DNA of 64,000 nt from Bradyrhizobium stylosanthis (GTDB lineage: Bacteria; Pseudomonadota; Alphaproteobacteria; Rhizobiales; Xanthobacteraceae). The stretch covers positions 425,755-489,754 of the forward strand of contig NZ_LVEM01000002.1 of NCBI RefSeq assembly GCF_001641335.1, written 5' to 3'. Shown piece after piece: positions 55,117-63,568 of this stretch. Position 1 is the stretch's first letter, and each line of letters starts with the position of its first letter. Made by a program: the position numbers and the translations under genes. The notes below the pieces were generated by a model. It was not told the DNA's origin, made no database searches, and worked only from the letters and a program-made list of their open reading frames with translations.

Positions 55117-56564
55117 GATGCGGGCTCCAGGGATTTGCCGGTCACGCTCTTGGCGACATGCGCGACCAGTTCGATGGCGACCTGTTCCTTGGACATCACG
55201 GGCCAGGAATCAACTGCGATCTCGCCGTCCTTCTCACCATTCTTGCGGCTGATGAGGTGAACCGTGTTGCGGTCGCCGCCCATCACGCCGGTGGCGGGCG
55301 AGACGTCGTTGGCGACGATCCAGTCGCAGCCCTTGCGGGCGAGCTTGGACTTGGCGTTGTCGATGAGATGCTCGGTCTCGGCGGCAAAGCCGATCACCAG
55401 CGGCGGGCGCTTCTCGGTGAGCTTCGAGATCGTGGCGAGGATGTCGGGGTTCTCGACCAGTTGCAGCGGCGGCATGCCGGCCGACGTCTTCTTCAGCTTC
55501 TGCTCGCCCTCGTTGGCGACCCGCCAGTCGGCCACGGCGGCGGCGAAGATCGCGATGTCGGCGGGCAGCGCGGCCTGCACCTGCTCCAGCATCTGCCGCG
55601 CCGATTCCACGTGCTTGACGGTGACGCCTGCGGGATCGTCGAGATCGACCGGGCCGCTGACCAGGATCACCTCGGCGCCTGCGGCCTGCGCGGCAGCGGC
55701 AATGGCAAAGCCCTGCTTGCCGGAGGAGCGGTTGGCGATGTAGCGCACGGGATCGATCGGCTCGTGCGTCGGGCCCGCTGTGATCAGCACGCGCTTGCCG
55801 GCGAGCGGCTTCGGCACCGGCGGCCGCAGCAGGCGCTCGGCCGCGGTGGCGATCTCGATCGCCTCCGACATGCGGCCGACACCGGCTTCGCCCGCTTCCG
55901 CCATCTCGCCGGAATTGGGTCCGATCAGCACCACGCCGTCGCGCTGGAGCTGCGTGACGTTGCGGCGGGTCGCAGCGTTATTCCACATCAGCGGATTCAT
56001 CGCCGGCGCCAGCAGGATCTTGCGGTTGGTCGCGAGCAGGATGGCGCTGGCGAGGTCGTCGGCGTGGCCGTTCGCCATCTTCGCCATCAGATCCGCGGTC
56101 GCGGGCGCCACCACGATCAGGTCGCAGTCGCGCGCGAGGCGAATATGGCCGGCGTCGAACTCGCTCTGGGGGTCGAACAGGTCGGTATAGACGCGCTCAT
56201 GCGAGAGCGCGCTGACCGCCAGCGGCGTGACGAATTGCTGTGCGGCCTGGGTCAGCACGCAGCGGACCTCGATGCGGCGCTCCTTCAGCCTGCGGATCAG
56301 GTCGAGCGACTTGTAGGCCGCGATTCCGCCGCCGATGATCAGGGTGACGCTGGCCTCGGGAACGGCGCCGGTGCGCTGGGAGACAGGCGCCGGCGCGTGG
56401 TCCGGCGGAGCGGCCATCGGCGTCAGCGGCTCCTCATGGCCCTGGATCAGCTCGCCCAGGATGATGCGGACCTCTTCCTCGACCGATCGGCGGTTTCTGG
56501 CCGAGCGCAGGCGCAGATAGGTTTTGACGCCCTCATCGAGCTTGCGGATGGTCAGGCTTGCCAT
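55113..56564 (-). CDS. coaBC: CoaBC with N-terminal ribbon-helix-helix (FitA-like) domain
   Basis: 483 residues against about 400 for E. coli. Start: ATG 56564 behind GGAGGG. Residues 1-42 ([18 protein letters not shown] ... [14 protein letters not shown]) look like a FitA/VapB-type ribbon-helix-helix DNA-binding domain. After a Pro-rich linker (43-70), residues ~72-250 are the flavoprotein phosphopantothenoylcysteine decarboxylase: [12 protein letters not shown], His140 in [16 protein letters not shown]. Residues ~255-475 are the ligase ([25 protein letters not shown]). It makes 4'-phosphopantetheine for CoA. The decarboxylase lid reads [14 protein letters not shown], without the Cys seen in E. 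coli at this point. Two palindromes lie just upstream. Confidence 0.93.
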   Translation of the reverse strand: MASLTIRKLDEGVKTYLRLRSARNRRSVEEEVRIILGELIQGHEEPLTPMAAPPDHAPAPVSQRTGAVPEASVTLIIGGGIAAYKSLDLIRRLKERRIEVRCVLTQAAQQFVTPLAVSALSHERVYTDLFDPQSEFDAGHIRLARDCDLIVVAPATADLMAKMANGHADDLASAILLATNRKILLAPAMNPLMWNNAATRRNVTQLQRDGVVLIGPNSGEMAEAGEAGVGRMSEAIEIATAAERLLRPPVPKPLAGKRVLITAGPTHEPIDPVRYIANRSSGKQGFAIAAAAQAAGAEVILVSGPVDLDDPAGVTVKHVESARQMLEQVQAALPADIAIFAAAVADWRVANEGEQKLKKTSAGMPPLQLVENPDILATISKLTEKRPPLVIGFAAETEHLIDNAKSKLARKGCDWIVANDVSPATGVMGGDRNTVHLISRKNGEKDGEIAVDSWPVMSKEQVAIELVAHVAKSVTGKSLEPAS

Positions 56565-56583
56565 GACGCCCTCCAGCACGGAA

Positions 56584-56600
56584 TGATAGCGATGCTATCA
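56584..56600. promoter_or_regulatory. 17-bp palindrome over the likely coaBC -10 element
   Basis: Perfect arms TGATAGC and GCTATCA around GAT, 20 bp before the coaBC ATG. It contains TAGCAT (minus strand), a plausible -10, 17 bp from TTGCAC. The arm TGATAGC resembles, as I recall, the half-sites bound by FitA of Neisseria. Confidence 0.55.
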
Positions 56601-56620
56601 CCGCTGTGATTGCAGTGCAA
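56592..56620 (-). promoter_or_regulatory. Candidate coaBC-dut promoter
   Basis: On the minus strand TTGCAC (56615-56620) and TAGCAT (56592-56597) stand 17 bp apart. Matches to TTGACA and TATAAT are 3/6 and 4/6, so it is weak by consensus; spacing and palindrome overlap make it credible. Confidence 0.35.
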
Positions 56621-56625
56621 TCACA
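56605..56625. promoter_or_regulatory. 21-bp palindrome between ubiB and coaBC
   Basis: Perfect 10-bp arms (TGTGATTGCA and complement) around a single G. It overlaps the ubiB stop codon (56621-56623) and the candidate -35 of coaBC. No T-run follows, so an operator is more likely than a terminator. Confidence 0.5.
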
Positions 56626-58195
56626 GATTCCGGACGGCGATCAGGATGCCGATAAAGGTGGCTGCGATGATCCAGAGCGCCACGGTGCGCCAGCGGTTCT
56701 TGCGGCCCTCGCTGCGGCCCATGGCCGCGATGCTCTCCGGCGACAGGCGGATGCCCTCCCGGGTCATGGTCTCGAGCTGCTCCAGCGCCGCCACCGAGCG
56801 CTGCACGATGTCGGGCATGCGCATCAGCACGCGCGCGATGTCACCGCCGCCGGCAATCGCGCCCTGCACCCGGCCGATCGGGCCGAGATTGCGCTCGATC
56901 CATTCGCGCACCACGGGGTCGGCGACCTTCCAGATGTCGAGCCTGGGATCGAAGCCGCGGGCGACGCCCTCGACCACCACCATGGTCTTCTGCAGCAGGA
57001 TCAGCTCGGGCCGCGTCGTCATGTCGAACAGGCCGGTGACCTCGAGCAGCAGCGTCAAAAGCCGCGCCATCGAGATCTCCTCGGCGGTGCGGTTGTGGAT
57101 GGGCTCGCCGATGGCACGGATGGCCTGCGCGAAATTCTCGACCGAATGGTGCGCGGGCACATAGCCCGCCTCGAAATGCACTTCCGCCACGCGGCGATAA
57201 TCGCGGGTGATGAAGCCGAGCAGGATCTCGGCGAGGAAGCGCCGCTCCTTCATGCCGAGCCGGCCCATGATGCCGAAATCGACCGCGACGAGGCGGCCGG
57301 CGTCATCGAGGAACAGATTGCCCGGATGCATGTCGGCGTGGAAGAAGCCGTCGCGCAGCGCGTGACGCAGGAAGCTCTGGATCACCTTGCGGCCAAGATC
57401 GGGCAGATCGACCTGCGCTTCCGCGAGGCGCTTGTGATCGTTCAGCGCGATGCCGTCGATCCACTCCATCGTCAGCACGTTGTGCGTGGTGCGGTCCCAG
57501 TCGACGGTCGGCACGCGGAAATCTGGATCGTTCTGCGTGTTCTCCGCCATCTCGGACAGCGCCGCAGCTTCCAGCCGCAGGTCCATCTCCATCGCGACCG
57601 AGCGCGACATGGTGTTGATGACCTCGATCAGGCGCAGCCGCCGCGCTTCGGACGAATAGGCTTCGGCCTTGTGTGCGACGAAGAAGAAATCCGAGAGGTC
57701 GCGGCGGAAACGCGCGGCCACGTTCGGCCTGAGCACCTTGACCGCGACGGGCTTGCGAATGCCGTCGTGCAGCACCTCGCCACGATGCACCTGGGCGATC
57801 GAGGCGGCCGCCACCGGCGGGCCGAAGGTCACGAAGACATCCTTCAGCGGCCGTTCCAGCGAGGTCGCGATAGCGGCTTCCGCTTCTGCTTGCGGGAACG
57901 GCGGCAGCCGGTCCTGAAGGCTTTCGAGGTCGCGCGCCATGATAAAGCCGACCACGTCGGGGCGCGTTGCCAGGAACTGGCCGAGCTTGAGATAGGCCGG
58001 GCCCATGCGCGTCAGCGCGCGCGAGATTCGGGGGCCCTGCTTGACGCCGCGGCGCTCGACGATGCGCGCAAGCTTCAGCGCGAGCTGTCCGGGCGGCGGC
58101 ACCAGGCTGGGATCGACCGAGCCGAACACGCCTTCGCGCGCAAACACGAACGCGGCGCGGATCAGGCGCGCAATGTGGGTGATGGCAGAGATCAC
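56621..58195 (-). CDS. ubiB: Ubiquinone biosynthesis protein UbiB (ABC1/ADCK kinase family)
   Basis: 524 residues. The family KxGQ motif is [16 protein letters not shown]; other motifs are [13 protein letters not shown] (Ala-rich nucleotide loop), [23 protein letters not shown] and [11 protein letters not shown]. Two C-terminal hydrophobic segments end the chain ([18 protein letters not shown]). It is an atypical kinase/ATPase of the coenzyme Q complex. Start overlaps the ubiE stop (ATGA), so ubiE-ubiB is one unit. Confidence 0.95.
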   Translation of the reverse strand: MISAITHIARLIRAAFVFAREGVFGSVDPSLVPPPGQLALKLARIVERRGVKQGPRISRALTRMGPAYLKLGQFLATRPDVVGFIMARDLESLQDRLPPFPQAEAEAAIATSLERPLKDVFVTFGPPVAAASIAQVHRGEVLHDGIRKPVAVKVLRPNVAARFRRDLSDFFFVAHKAEAYSSEARRLRLIEVINTMSRSVAMEMDLRLEAAALSEMAENTQNDPDFRVPTVDWDRTTHNVLTMEWIDGIALNDHKRLAEAQVDLPDLGRKVIQSFLRHALRDGFFHADMHPGNLFLDDAGRLVAVDFGIMGRLGMKERRFLAEILLGFITRDYRRVAEVHFEAGYVPAHHSVENFAQAIRAIGEPIHNRTAEEISMARLLTLLLEVTGLFDMTTRPELILLQKTMVVVEGVARGFDPRLDIWKVADPVVREWIERNLGPIGRVQGAIAGGGDIARVLMRMPDIVQRSVAALEQLETMTREGIRLSPESIAAMGRSEGRKNRWRTVALWIIAATFIGILIAVRNL

Positions 58196-58953
58196 AAACG
58201 CCAGCCCGAATGCAGTGCGACGATGCCGCCGGACAATGTCTGCCAGCTCACGCGGGAGAAGCCGGCGTCGCGAATCATGTCGGCGAAGACGTTGGGCTTC
58301 GGAAACTTGCGGATCGATTCGACGAGATATTGATAGGACTCGGCGTCGCCCGTGACCATGCGGCCGAGCGGCGGGATCACCTTGAACGAGAACAGATCAT
58401 AGATCTTGTCGAGGCCGGGCATCTCGACGGTCGAGAATTCCAGGCACAGGAAGCGGCTGCCGGGCCTCAGCACGCGATAGGCCTCGCTCAGCGCAAGGTC
58501 GATCCGCGGCACGTTGCGAATGCCGAAAGCGATCGTATATGCGTCGAAGCTGCGGTCGGCGAAGCCAAGCGATTCGGCGTTGCCTTCGACGAAATCGACC
58601 TGGGTCTCGAGATGGCGCTTGGCGGCACGCTCGCGGCCGACCGCGAGCATGTCGGAATTGATGTCGCAGACGGTGGCATGGAAGCCTGGGCCTGCCGCCT
58701 TGGCGGCGCGGAACGAGATGTCGCCGGTACCGCCGGCGACGTCGAGCAGGGCAAACGGCCGGTCGCTCCTCGGCGGGTCCAGCGCGTTGATCATGATGTC
58801 CTTCCAGACCCGGTGCAGGCCACCGGACATCAGGTCGTTCATCAAGTCATAGCGCGACGCCACGCTGTGAAACACATCGTTCACCAGCGTCTGCTTGTCC
58901 CCCAGGGGAACGTCTTTGAAGCCAAAATGCGTGGTTTCGCCGGGCCGATCCAT
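58192..58953 (-). CDS. ubiE: Demethylmenaquinone/ubiquinone C-methyltransferase UbiE
   Basis: 253 residues, class I SAM methyltransferase. [25 protein letters not shown] is the UbiE N-terminal motif; SAM-binding [31 protein letters not shown] and [19 protein letters not shown] follow. Methylates the benzoquinol ring of ubiquinone precursors. First gene of ubiE-ubiB, divergent from mutM over 81 bp. Confidence 0.96.
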   Translation of the reverse strand: MDRPGETTHFGFKDVPLGDKQTLVNDVFHSVASRYDLMNDLMSGGLHRVWKDIMINALDPPRSDRPFALLDVAGGTGDISFRAAKAAGPGFHATVCDINSDMLAVGRERAAKRHLETQVDFVEGNAESLGFADRSFDAYTIAFGIRNVPRIDLALSEAYRVLRPGSRFLCLEFSTVEMPGLDKIYDLFSFKVIPPLGRMVTGDAESYQYLVESIRKFPKPNVFADMIRDAGFSRVSWQTLSGGIVALHSGWRL

Positions 58954-59034
58954 TACTCTACTCCGCAGGGCGGACCATAGCCTGCCCGCCGCAATGGCGC
59001 TATCACACCGCCCTCATAAGGTGAATGCCTGACC

Positions 59035-59916
59035 ATGCCTGAATTGCCCGAAGTCGAGACAGTCCGCCGCGGCCTTCAGCCCGTCATGGAGGGTGCGAAA
59101 ATCGTGGTTGCGGAGGCCCGCCGGCCGGACCTGCGCTTCCCCTTCCAGCCCGACTTCGTGGCCCGGCTCCAGGGGCAGGTCGTCACGGGCCTCGGACGCC
59201 GTGCAAAATATCTCATGGCCGATCTCGGCTCCGGCGACGTGCTGCTGATGCATCTGGGCATGTCGGGCTCGTTCCGCGTCATCAAGCCGGACAACGAGGC
59301 GCAGCCGGGCGAGTTTCACTATCCGAAGGCCAAGGATTCCGCGCACGACCACGTGCTGTTTCGGATGTCCTCGGGCGCCGACATCGTCTTCAACGATCCG
59401 CGCCGCTTCGGTTACATGAAAGTGATCGCGCGCAATGCGCTCGAGGACGAGCCGCTGCTGCGCGGGCTCGGACCCGAGCCGCTCGGCAACGAATTCGACG
59501 CCGCGATGCTGGCGCATTCCTGCGAGGGCAAGGCCACCAGCCTGAAGGCCGCGCTGCTCGACCAGCGCGTCGTGGCAGGGCTTGGCAACATCTATGTCTG
59601 CGAGGCGCTGCACCGCTCGCATCTGTCGCCGCGACGCATTGCCGCGACATTGTCGACGAAGAAGGGCGAGCCGACGGATCATGCGAAGCGTCTGGTCGGC
59701 GCGATCCACACCGTGCTGAACGATGCCATCAAGGCCGGTGGATCGTCGCTGCGCGACCATCGCCAGACCACCGGCGAGCTCGGCTATTTCCAGCACTCCT
59801 TCAAGGTTTATGACCGCGAGGGCGAGACATGCACGACGCCGCGCTGCGGCGGCACGGTCAAGCGCTTCACCCAGAACGGCCGCTCGACCTTCTGGTGCCC
59901 GAAATGTCAGAAATAA
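59035..59916 (+). CDS. mutM: Formamidopyrimidine-DNA glycosylase
   Basis: 293 residues. N-terminal [13 protein letters not shown] with the catalytic Pro and Glu, [10 protein letters not shown] with the expected Lys, NDPRRFG, and helix-two-turns-helix region [18 protein letters not shown]. The C-terminal zinc finger is CTTPRCGG ... CPKC. It removes 8-oxoguanine and nicks the strand. Opposite ubiE, the usual alphaproteobacterial arrangement. Confidence 0.97.
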   Translation: MPELPEVETVRRGLQPVMEGAKIVVAEARRPDLRFPFQPDFVARLQGQVVTGLGRRAKYLMADLGSGDVLLMHLGMSGSFRVIKPDNEAQPGEFHYPKAKDSAHDHVLFRMSSGADIVFNDPRRFGYMKVIARNALEDEPLLRGLGPEPLGNEFDAAMLAHSCEGKATSLKAALLDQRVVAGLGNIYVCEALHRSHLSPRRIAATLSTKKGEPTDHAKRLVGAIHTVLNDAIKAGGSSLRDHRQTTGELGYFQHSFKVYDREGETCTTPRCGGTVKRFTQNGRSTFWCPKCQK

Positions 59917-59922
59917 CGGACC

Positions 59923-60477
59923 ATGCAGACGCCGCAGCTTGAAACCGAACGGTTGATCCTGCGCCCGCTCGCGCTGTCCGACGTGCCGGCGATCCAGCGC
60001 CATTTCGACAATTGGAACATCATCCGGCATCTCGCGGCCGTCGTGCCCTGGCCGTATCCGGCCGATGGAGCGGAGACCTTCGTCAGAATACAGCTCGACA
60101 AGATCTCAGCCGGCGAGGCTCTCTATCATTGGGTCCTTGTGCTGAAAGGCAGCGATGGCGAGGCCATCGGGAATATTCATTTCCGCCCCTATGCCGACGG
60201 TGCAAAAGGCAATCGCGGCTTCTGGCTGGCCGAGCCTTACTGGAGCCGTGGCTTGATGACGGAGGCCATTACCGCGGTGAACGACTTTGCATTCCTCACG
60301 CTCGGCCTGGATCATTTCTACGTCTGCAATGCAGCCACCAACGAGGCTTCGCGGCGGGTCAAGCAGAAGACCGGTGCAGAGTTCGTCGGCTTCATCGAGC
60401 TTGCCCATCACAGCGGACAGACTCGGTCCGAGAAATGGATCGTGCGGCGTGAGGCCTGGCTGCGCGGCAGGTCGTGA
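59923..60477 (+). CDS. GNAT acetyltransferase (RimJ/RimL-like)
   Basis: 184 residues. N-terminus QLETERLILRPLALSDVPAI and the acetyl-CoA site region GFWLAEPYWSRGLMTEAITAV are typical of the Acetyltransf_3 class that acetylates protein N-termini or small amines. Six bases after mutM, so cotranscribed. Substrate unknown. Confidence 0.85.
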   Translation: MQTPQLETERLILRPLALSDVPAIQRHFDNWNIIRHLAAVVPWPYPADGAETFVRIQLDKISAGEALYHWVLVLKGSDGEAIGNIHFRPYADGAKGNRGFWLAEPYWSRGLMTEAITAVNDFAFLTLGLDHFYVCNAATNEASRRVKQKTGAEFVGFIELAHHSGQTRSEKWIVRREAWLRGRS

Positions 60478-60500
60478 TTGAAGGGCGATGCTGTCTTGGC

Positions 60501-60584
60501 GTCATGGCCGGGCTTGTCCCGGGCATCCACGTTCTTCCTCCCTGTAGCCAAGACGTGGATGCCCGGGACAAGCCCGGGCATGAC
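60501..60584. repeat. Palindromic element (family D) after the GNAT gene
   Basis: 31-bp arms starting GTCATGGCCGGGCTTGTCCC (60501-60531) and its near-complement (60554-60584, one mismatch) around 22 bp. Because transcription from the plus strand and the minus-strand parA gene converge here, it may serve as a transcription barrier, but no T-run follows. Confidence 0.65.
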
Positions 60585-60707
60585 GGACAGGTGAGTGCAT
60601 AAGGCCACGAAGCGAAGCAATCCGGCCGGGCTGGTGGCCGGATTGCTTCGTCGCTGGGGCCCTTCCGGATGGAGAAGGGCCGGCTGTCGTCCGGGCGATC
60701 GCCCCGC

Positions 60708-61448
60708 TCAGGACGCCAGGGGCGTGGTCTCGTCGGTCGCGAGGTCGGCGATGTGCAGCATGCCGTCGGCCGCCGAGATGACCTGGTCGATCAGGACATT
60801 GGTCGTGGCTTCGAGCTCGAGCCGGGTCTCGACCCAGCGCCAGAGGCCGCGGATCTCGTCAGCCGATTTGCCGTTCGGCGCGAACTCGCTGACGGCGAGG
60901 CCGCTGGCGAGCGAGTCCTGATGGTCGTTGCGCATCACGATCAGCGGGCGCGCGAGCACCTCGGACAGATCGAGCGCGACTTCCTCGGCGAGCGCGCCCG
61001 CGGCGTTGTCGATGCGCTGGCCGCGGATCGGGGTCTGGTTCAGCACGAAGCTGTAGGGCCGCTTCCAGGCGCGCGCGACGCTCAGCGTCGAGACGGTCGC
61101 CTCGATGTCCGCGACGCTCGGGCGGGCCGGGATCAGGCAGAGATCGGAATGGCGGATCGCGGCGGTGGTCGCGGCGGACAGGCCGGCGGCGGTGTCGACG
61201 ATCGCGAGCTGGAGGCCGCTGTCGGCCAGCATCTTCAGGCGCGGCGCGATGTCGGCGGCGTGATAGATCGGCTCGACGACGATGTCGTCATTGTTGCGGC
61301 GGCGTTGCCAGTTGGAGAGGGTGCCCTGCGGGTCGGTCTCGATCAGGCGGACGGTGAAGCCGGCCTGCTTGGCTGCCAGCGCGAGGCCGATGGCAAGCGT
61401 GCTCTTGCCACTGCCACCCTTTTGGGTGGCCAGTACGATCGTATGCAT
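60708..61448 (-). CDS. Orphan ParA-family ATPase
   Basis: 246 residues. Deviant Walker A ATQKGGSGKSTLAIGLA with the signature Lys, then TDPQGTLSNW (switch I) and AIVDTAAGLSAAT (Walker B). No parB gene and no parS-like repeats are adjacent, so a role in chromosome partitioning is unlikely; orphan ParA proteins position other cargos (chemotaxis arrays, carboxysomes, polar complexes). Cargo unknown. Confidence 0.88.
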   Translation of the reverse strand: MHTIVLATQKGGSGKSTLAIGLALAAKQAGFTVRLIETDPQGTLSNWQRRRNNDDIVVEPIYHAADIAPRLKMLADSGLQLAIVDTAAGLSAATTAAIRHSDLCLIPARPSVADIEATVSTLSVARAWKRPYSFVLNQTPIRGQRIDNAAGALAEEVALDLSEVLARPLIVMRNDHQDSLASGLAVSEFAPNGKSADEIRGLWRWVETRLELEATTNVLIDQVISAADGMLHIADLATDETTPLAS

Positions 61449-61574
61449 TGGAAGTTGAATCCTTTGGAATGCCTGGGTCTTTGGGGTAACGCCACACGCG
61501 AACGTGCATCGCTTCTCGATGCTGAGCTCTTCTCGCTCAGGACGTGCCCTGCCCGGTCCAAAGGGGGACCGCGG

Positions 61575-61676
61575 ATGTCCGAATCAACGCCAACGATGAT
61601 GGCAGAATCGGGAATGCCAGCTAATCCGTACCAATACTGGACCCGTAGTTGTGCCTATGATGTGCTCGCGCTGTGA
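61575..61676 (+). CDS. Possible 33-residue ORF upstream of ggt
   Basis: Starts ATG at 61575 after GGGGGACCGCGG and encodes SESTPTMMAESGMPANPYQY ... ending YDVLAL, 17 bp before the ggt start. The chain has no signal peptide or membrane helix. Coding evidence is thin: it may simply be leader sequence. Confidence 0.25.
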   Translation: MSESTPTMMAESGMPANPYQYWTRSCAYDVLAL

Positions 61677-61693
61677 ATGTGAGAGGGACGAGC

Positions 61694-63373
61694 ATGAGCG
61701 GCAATTGGCGCGACCGGACGGCAACCACCTTTGACTGCCAGAAGATGCCGGCGGTCTCGAGCCGCGGCATGGTGGTCAGCAACCATCCGCTCGCCTCCAG
61801 CGCCGGCGCCGAGATGCTGGCCGCCGGCGGCAATGCCATCGATGCCGCGATCGCCACCCTGTTCACGCTGACCGTGGTCGAGCCGATGATGGTCGGCATC
61901 ATCGGCGGCGGCATGGCCCATATCCGCCTCGCCGACGGCAGCCACCGCTTCATCGACGGCCAGAGCACGGTGCCGGCGGCAGTGCGCGACACCACCTATA
62001 CGTCGAAGCCTGGCTCGGCCCACGACGTGTTCGACACCGTCGGCAACGAGAACCTCAACGGGTCGAAGGCCGTCGCGGTGCCGGGCTCGCTCAAGGCCTG
62101 GTGCGAGACGCTGCAAAGGTTCGGCACCATGAGCCTTGCCGATGTGATGCAGCCTGCGATCAAGCATGCCGCGCGCGGCTATGCGACGACGCCATACCTG
62201 CACGAATGCATCAGCGAGAGCGCCGCCGAGATGCGCAAGGACAAGCCGATTGCAGCGATCTTCCTCCCGAACGGCGAGCCGCTCAAGGTCGGCGAGCGCG
62301 TGGTGCAGGCCGAATATGCCGAAACCTTGCGCTATATCGCCGACCACGGCGCGACCGCACTCTATGAGGGGCCGCTCGGCGACATCCTCGCCGACTACAT
62401 GGAGAAGGCCGGCGGCTTCATCCGCCGCAATGACCTCACGGCTTACAGGACGGTCGAGCGGCAGCCGATCCGCGCCGACTATCGCGGCTGGACCATTCTC
62501 GGGCCGCCGCCGCCGGCCGCGTCCGGCGTGCATATCGCGCAGATGCTGAACATTCTGGAGGGCTACGACATCGGCGGGCTCGGCTTCGGCACGCCGGAGA
62601 CGATCCACTATCTCGCCGAGGTGCTGAAGATCGCCTTCGCCGACCGCGCTGCGGCCAGCGGCGACCCTGATTATGTCGGCGTGCCCGTGGAGCAGCTGAC
62701 CTCGAAGGCCTATGCCGAGGAGCGCCGCCGGACCATCGATCCGGCGCGCGCGCAGGCTTTTGGTGCCGGCGTGACGCAGCTCGAAGGCGCGCACACCACG
62801 CATATGACGGCCGCGGACGCTTTTGGAAACGTGGTCGCGACCACGCAGACCATCAACAATCTGTTCGGCGCCAAGATCATGATCCCGGGCCTTGGCGCCA
62901 TCGCCAACAATTACATGAACCTGTTCGACCCGCGTCCCGGCCACGCGCTGTCGCTGGCGCCGGGCAAGCGGGTGACGACCTCGATGTCGCCGATGATGGC
63001 GCTAAGCGACGGCAAGCTGCGCTATGCGCTCGGATTGCCCGGGGGAAAACGCATCTTCCCGAGCGCGATGCAGGCGCTGGTGAATCTGATCGACCACGGC
63101 ATGAGCCTGCAGGAAGCGGTCGAGGCGCCGCGCGTCTGGACCGAGGGCAACGCGCTCGAGGTCGAACAGGCGGTGCCGGAGAGCGTGCGTTCGAAGCTCG
63201 CGGCGCTCGGCCACAAGGTGCAGCCGGTCGCAACCGTCGCCGGCGGCATGAATGGAATCGCCTTCCACGACGACGGCACCATGACCGGCGCGGCCTGCTG
63301 GCGCGCGGACGGCACACCGGTGGGAATGTCGGGCGGGCTCGCGAAGGCCGGGATCAGGTTCAGGCTTGCCTAG
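61694..63373 (+). CDS. ggt: Gamma-glutamyltransferase family protein
   Basis: 559 residues from ATG 61694 (SGNWRDRTATTFDCQKMPA), behind GAGAGGGA. The N-terminal part carries MVVSNHPLASSAGAEMLAAGGNAIDAAIA, the standard GGT opening. The autoprocessing site is the second Thr of HTTHMTAADAFGN, followed by small-subunit motifs. No signal peptide is present, so unlike most GGTs it appears cytoplasmic. It would hydrolyse or transfer gamma-glutamyl groups; closely related acylases share the fold, so glutathione as substrate is not proven. Confidence 0.88.
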   Translation: MSGNWRDRTATTFDCQKMPAVSSRGMVVSNHPLASSAGAEMLAAGGNAIDAAIATLFTLTVVEPMMVGIIGGGMAHIRLADGSHRFIDGQSTVPAAVRDTTYTSKPGSAHDVFDTVGNENLNGSKAVAVPGSLKAWCETLQRFGTMSLADVMQPAIKHAARGYATTPYLHECISESAAEMRKDKPIAAIFLPNGEPLKVGERVVQAEYAETLRYIADHGATALYEGPLGDILADYMEKAGGFIRRNDLTAYRTVERQPIRADYRGWTILGPPPPAASGVHIAQMLNILEGYDIGGLGFGTPETIHYLAEVLKIAFADRAAASGDPDYVGVPVEQLTSKAYAEERRRTIDPARAQAFGAGVTQLEGAHTTHMTAADAFGNVVATTQTINNLFGAKIMIPGLGAIANNYMNLFDPRPGHALSLAPGKRVTTSMSPMMALSDGKLRYALGLPGGKRIFPSAMQALVNLIDHGMSLQEAVEAPRVWTEGNALEVEQAVPESVRSKLAALGHKVQPVATVAGGMNGIAFHDDGTMTGAACWRADGTPVGMSGGLAKAGIRFRLA

Positions 63374-63550
63374 CTCTCGTGCCCCGGACGCTGCGCATCA
63401 CCATAAGCGCGTTTACGCGCGTCTTCGACGCGCTATGGTGGTGCGCTGCAGAGCCGGGGCCCAGCAACTTCGCGTTCGGAGTTTGTGGATGCATAGGTCC
63501 CGGCTCTGCGCAGCAGCGTTGCACGCTGCAGCGCGTCCGGGACACGAGAG
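63374..63550. repeat. Interspersed palindromic element (family A), after ggt
   Basis: Ends CTCTCGTGCCCCGGACGC (63374) and near-complement GCGCGTCCGGGACACGAGAG (63531-63550). The part near 63498-63530 is the reverse complement of the block at 40438-40468, so the two copies belong to one family but differ in internal length. Confidence 0.65.
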
Positions 63551-63568
63551 TTGTGCTCGCGGCCTGAG

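Noticed and set aside
55113..56564. Separate toxin-antitoxin pair at the coaBC start
   Set aside because: The RHH part is in frame with CoaBC with no stop between them, and no PIN-domain toxin gene is adjacent.
56584..56625. Intrinsic terminator for ubiB
   Set aside because: The palindromes are followed by no T-run on either strand and one of them starts inside the ubiB stop codon; operator is the better reading.
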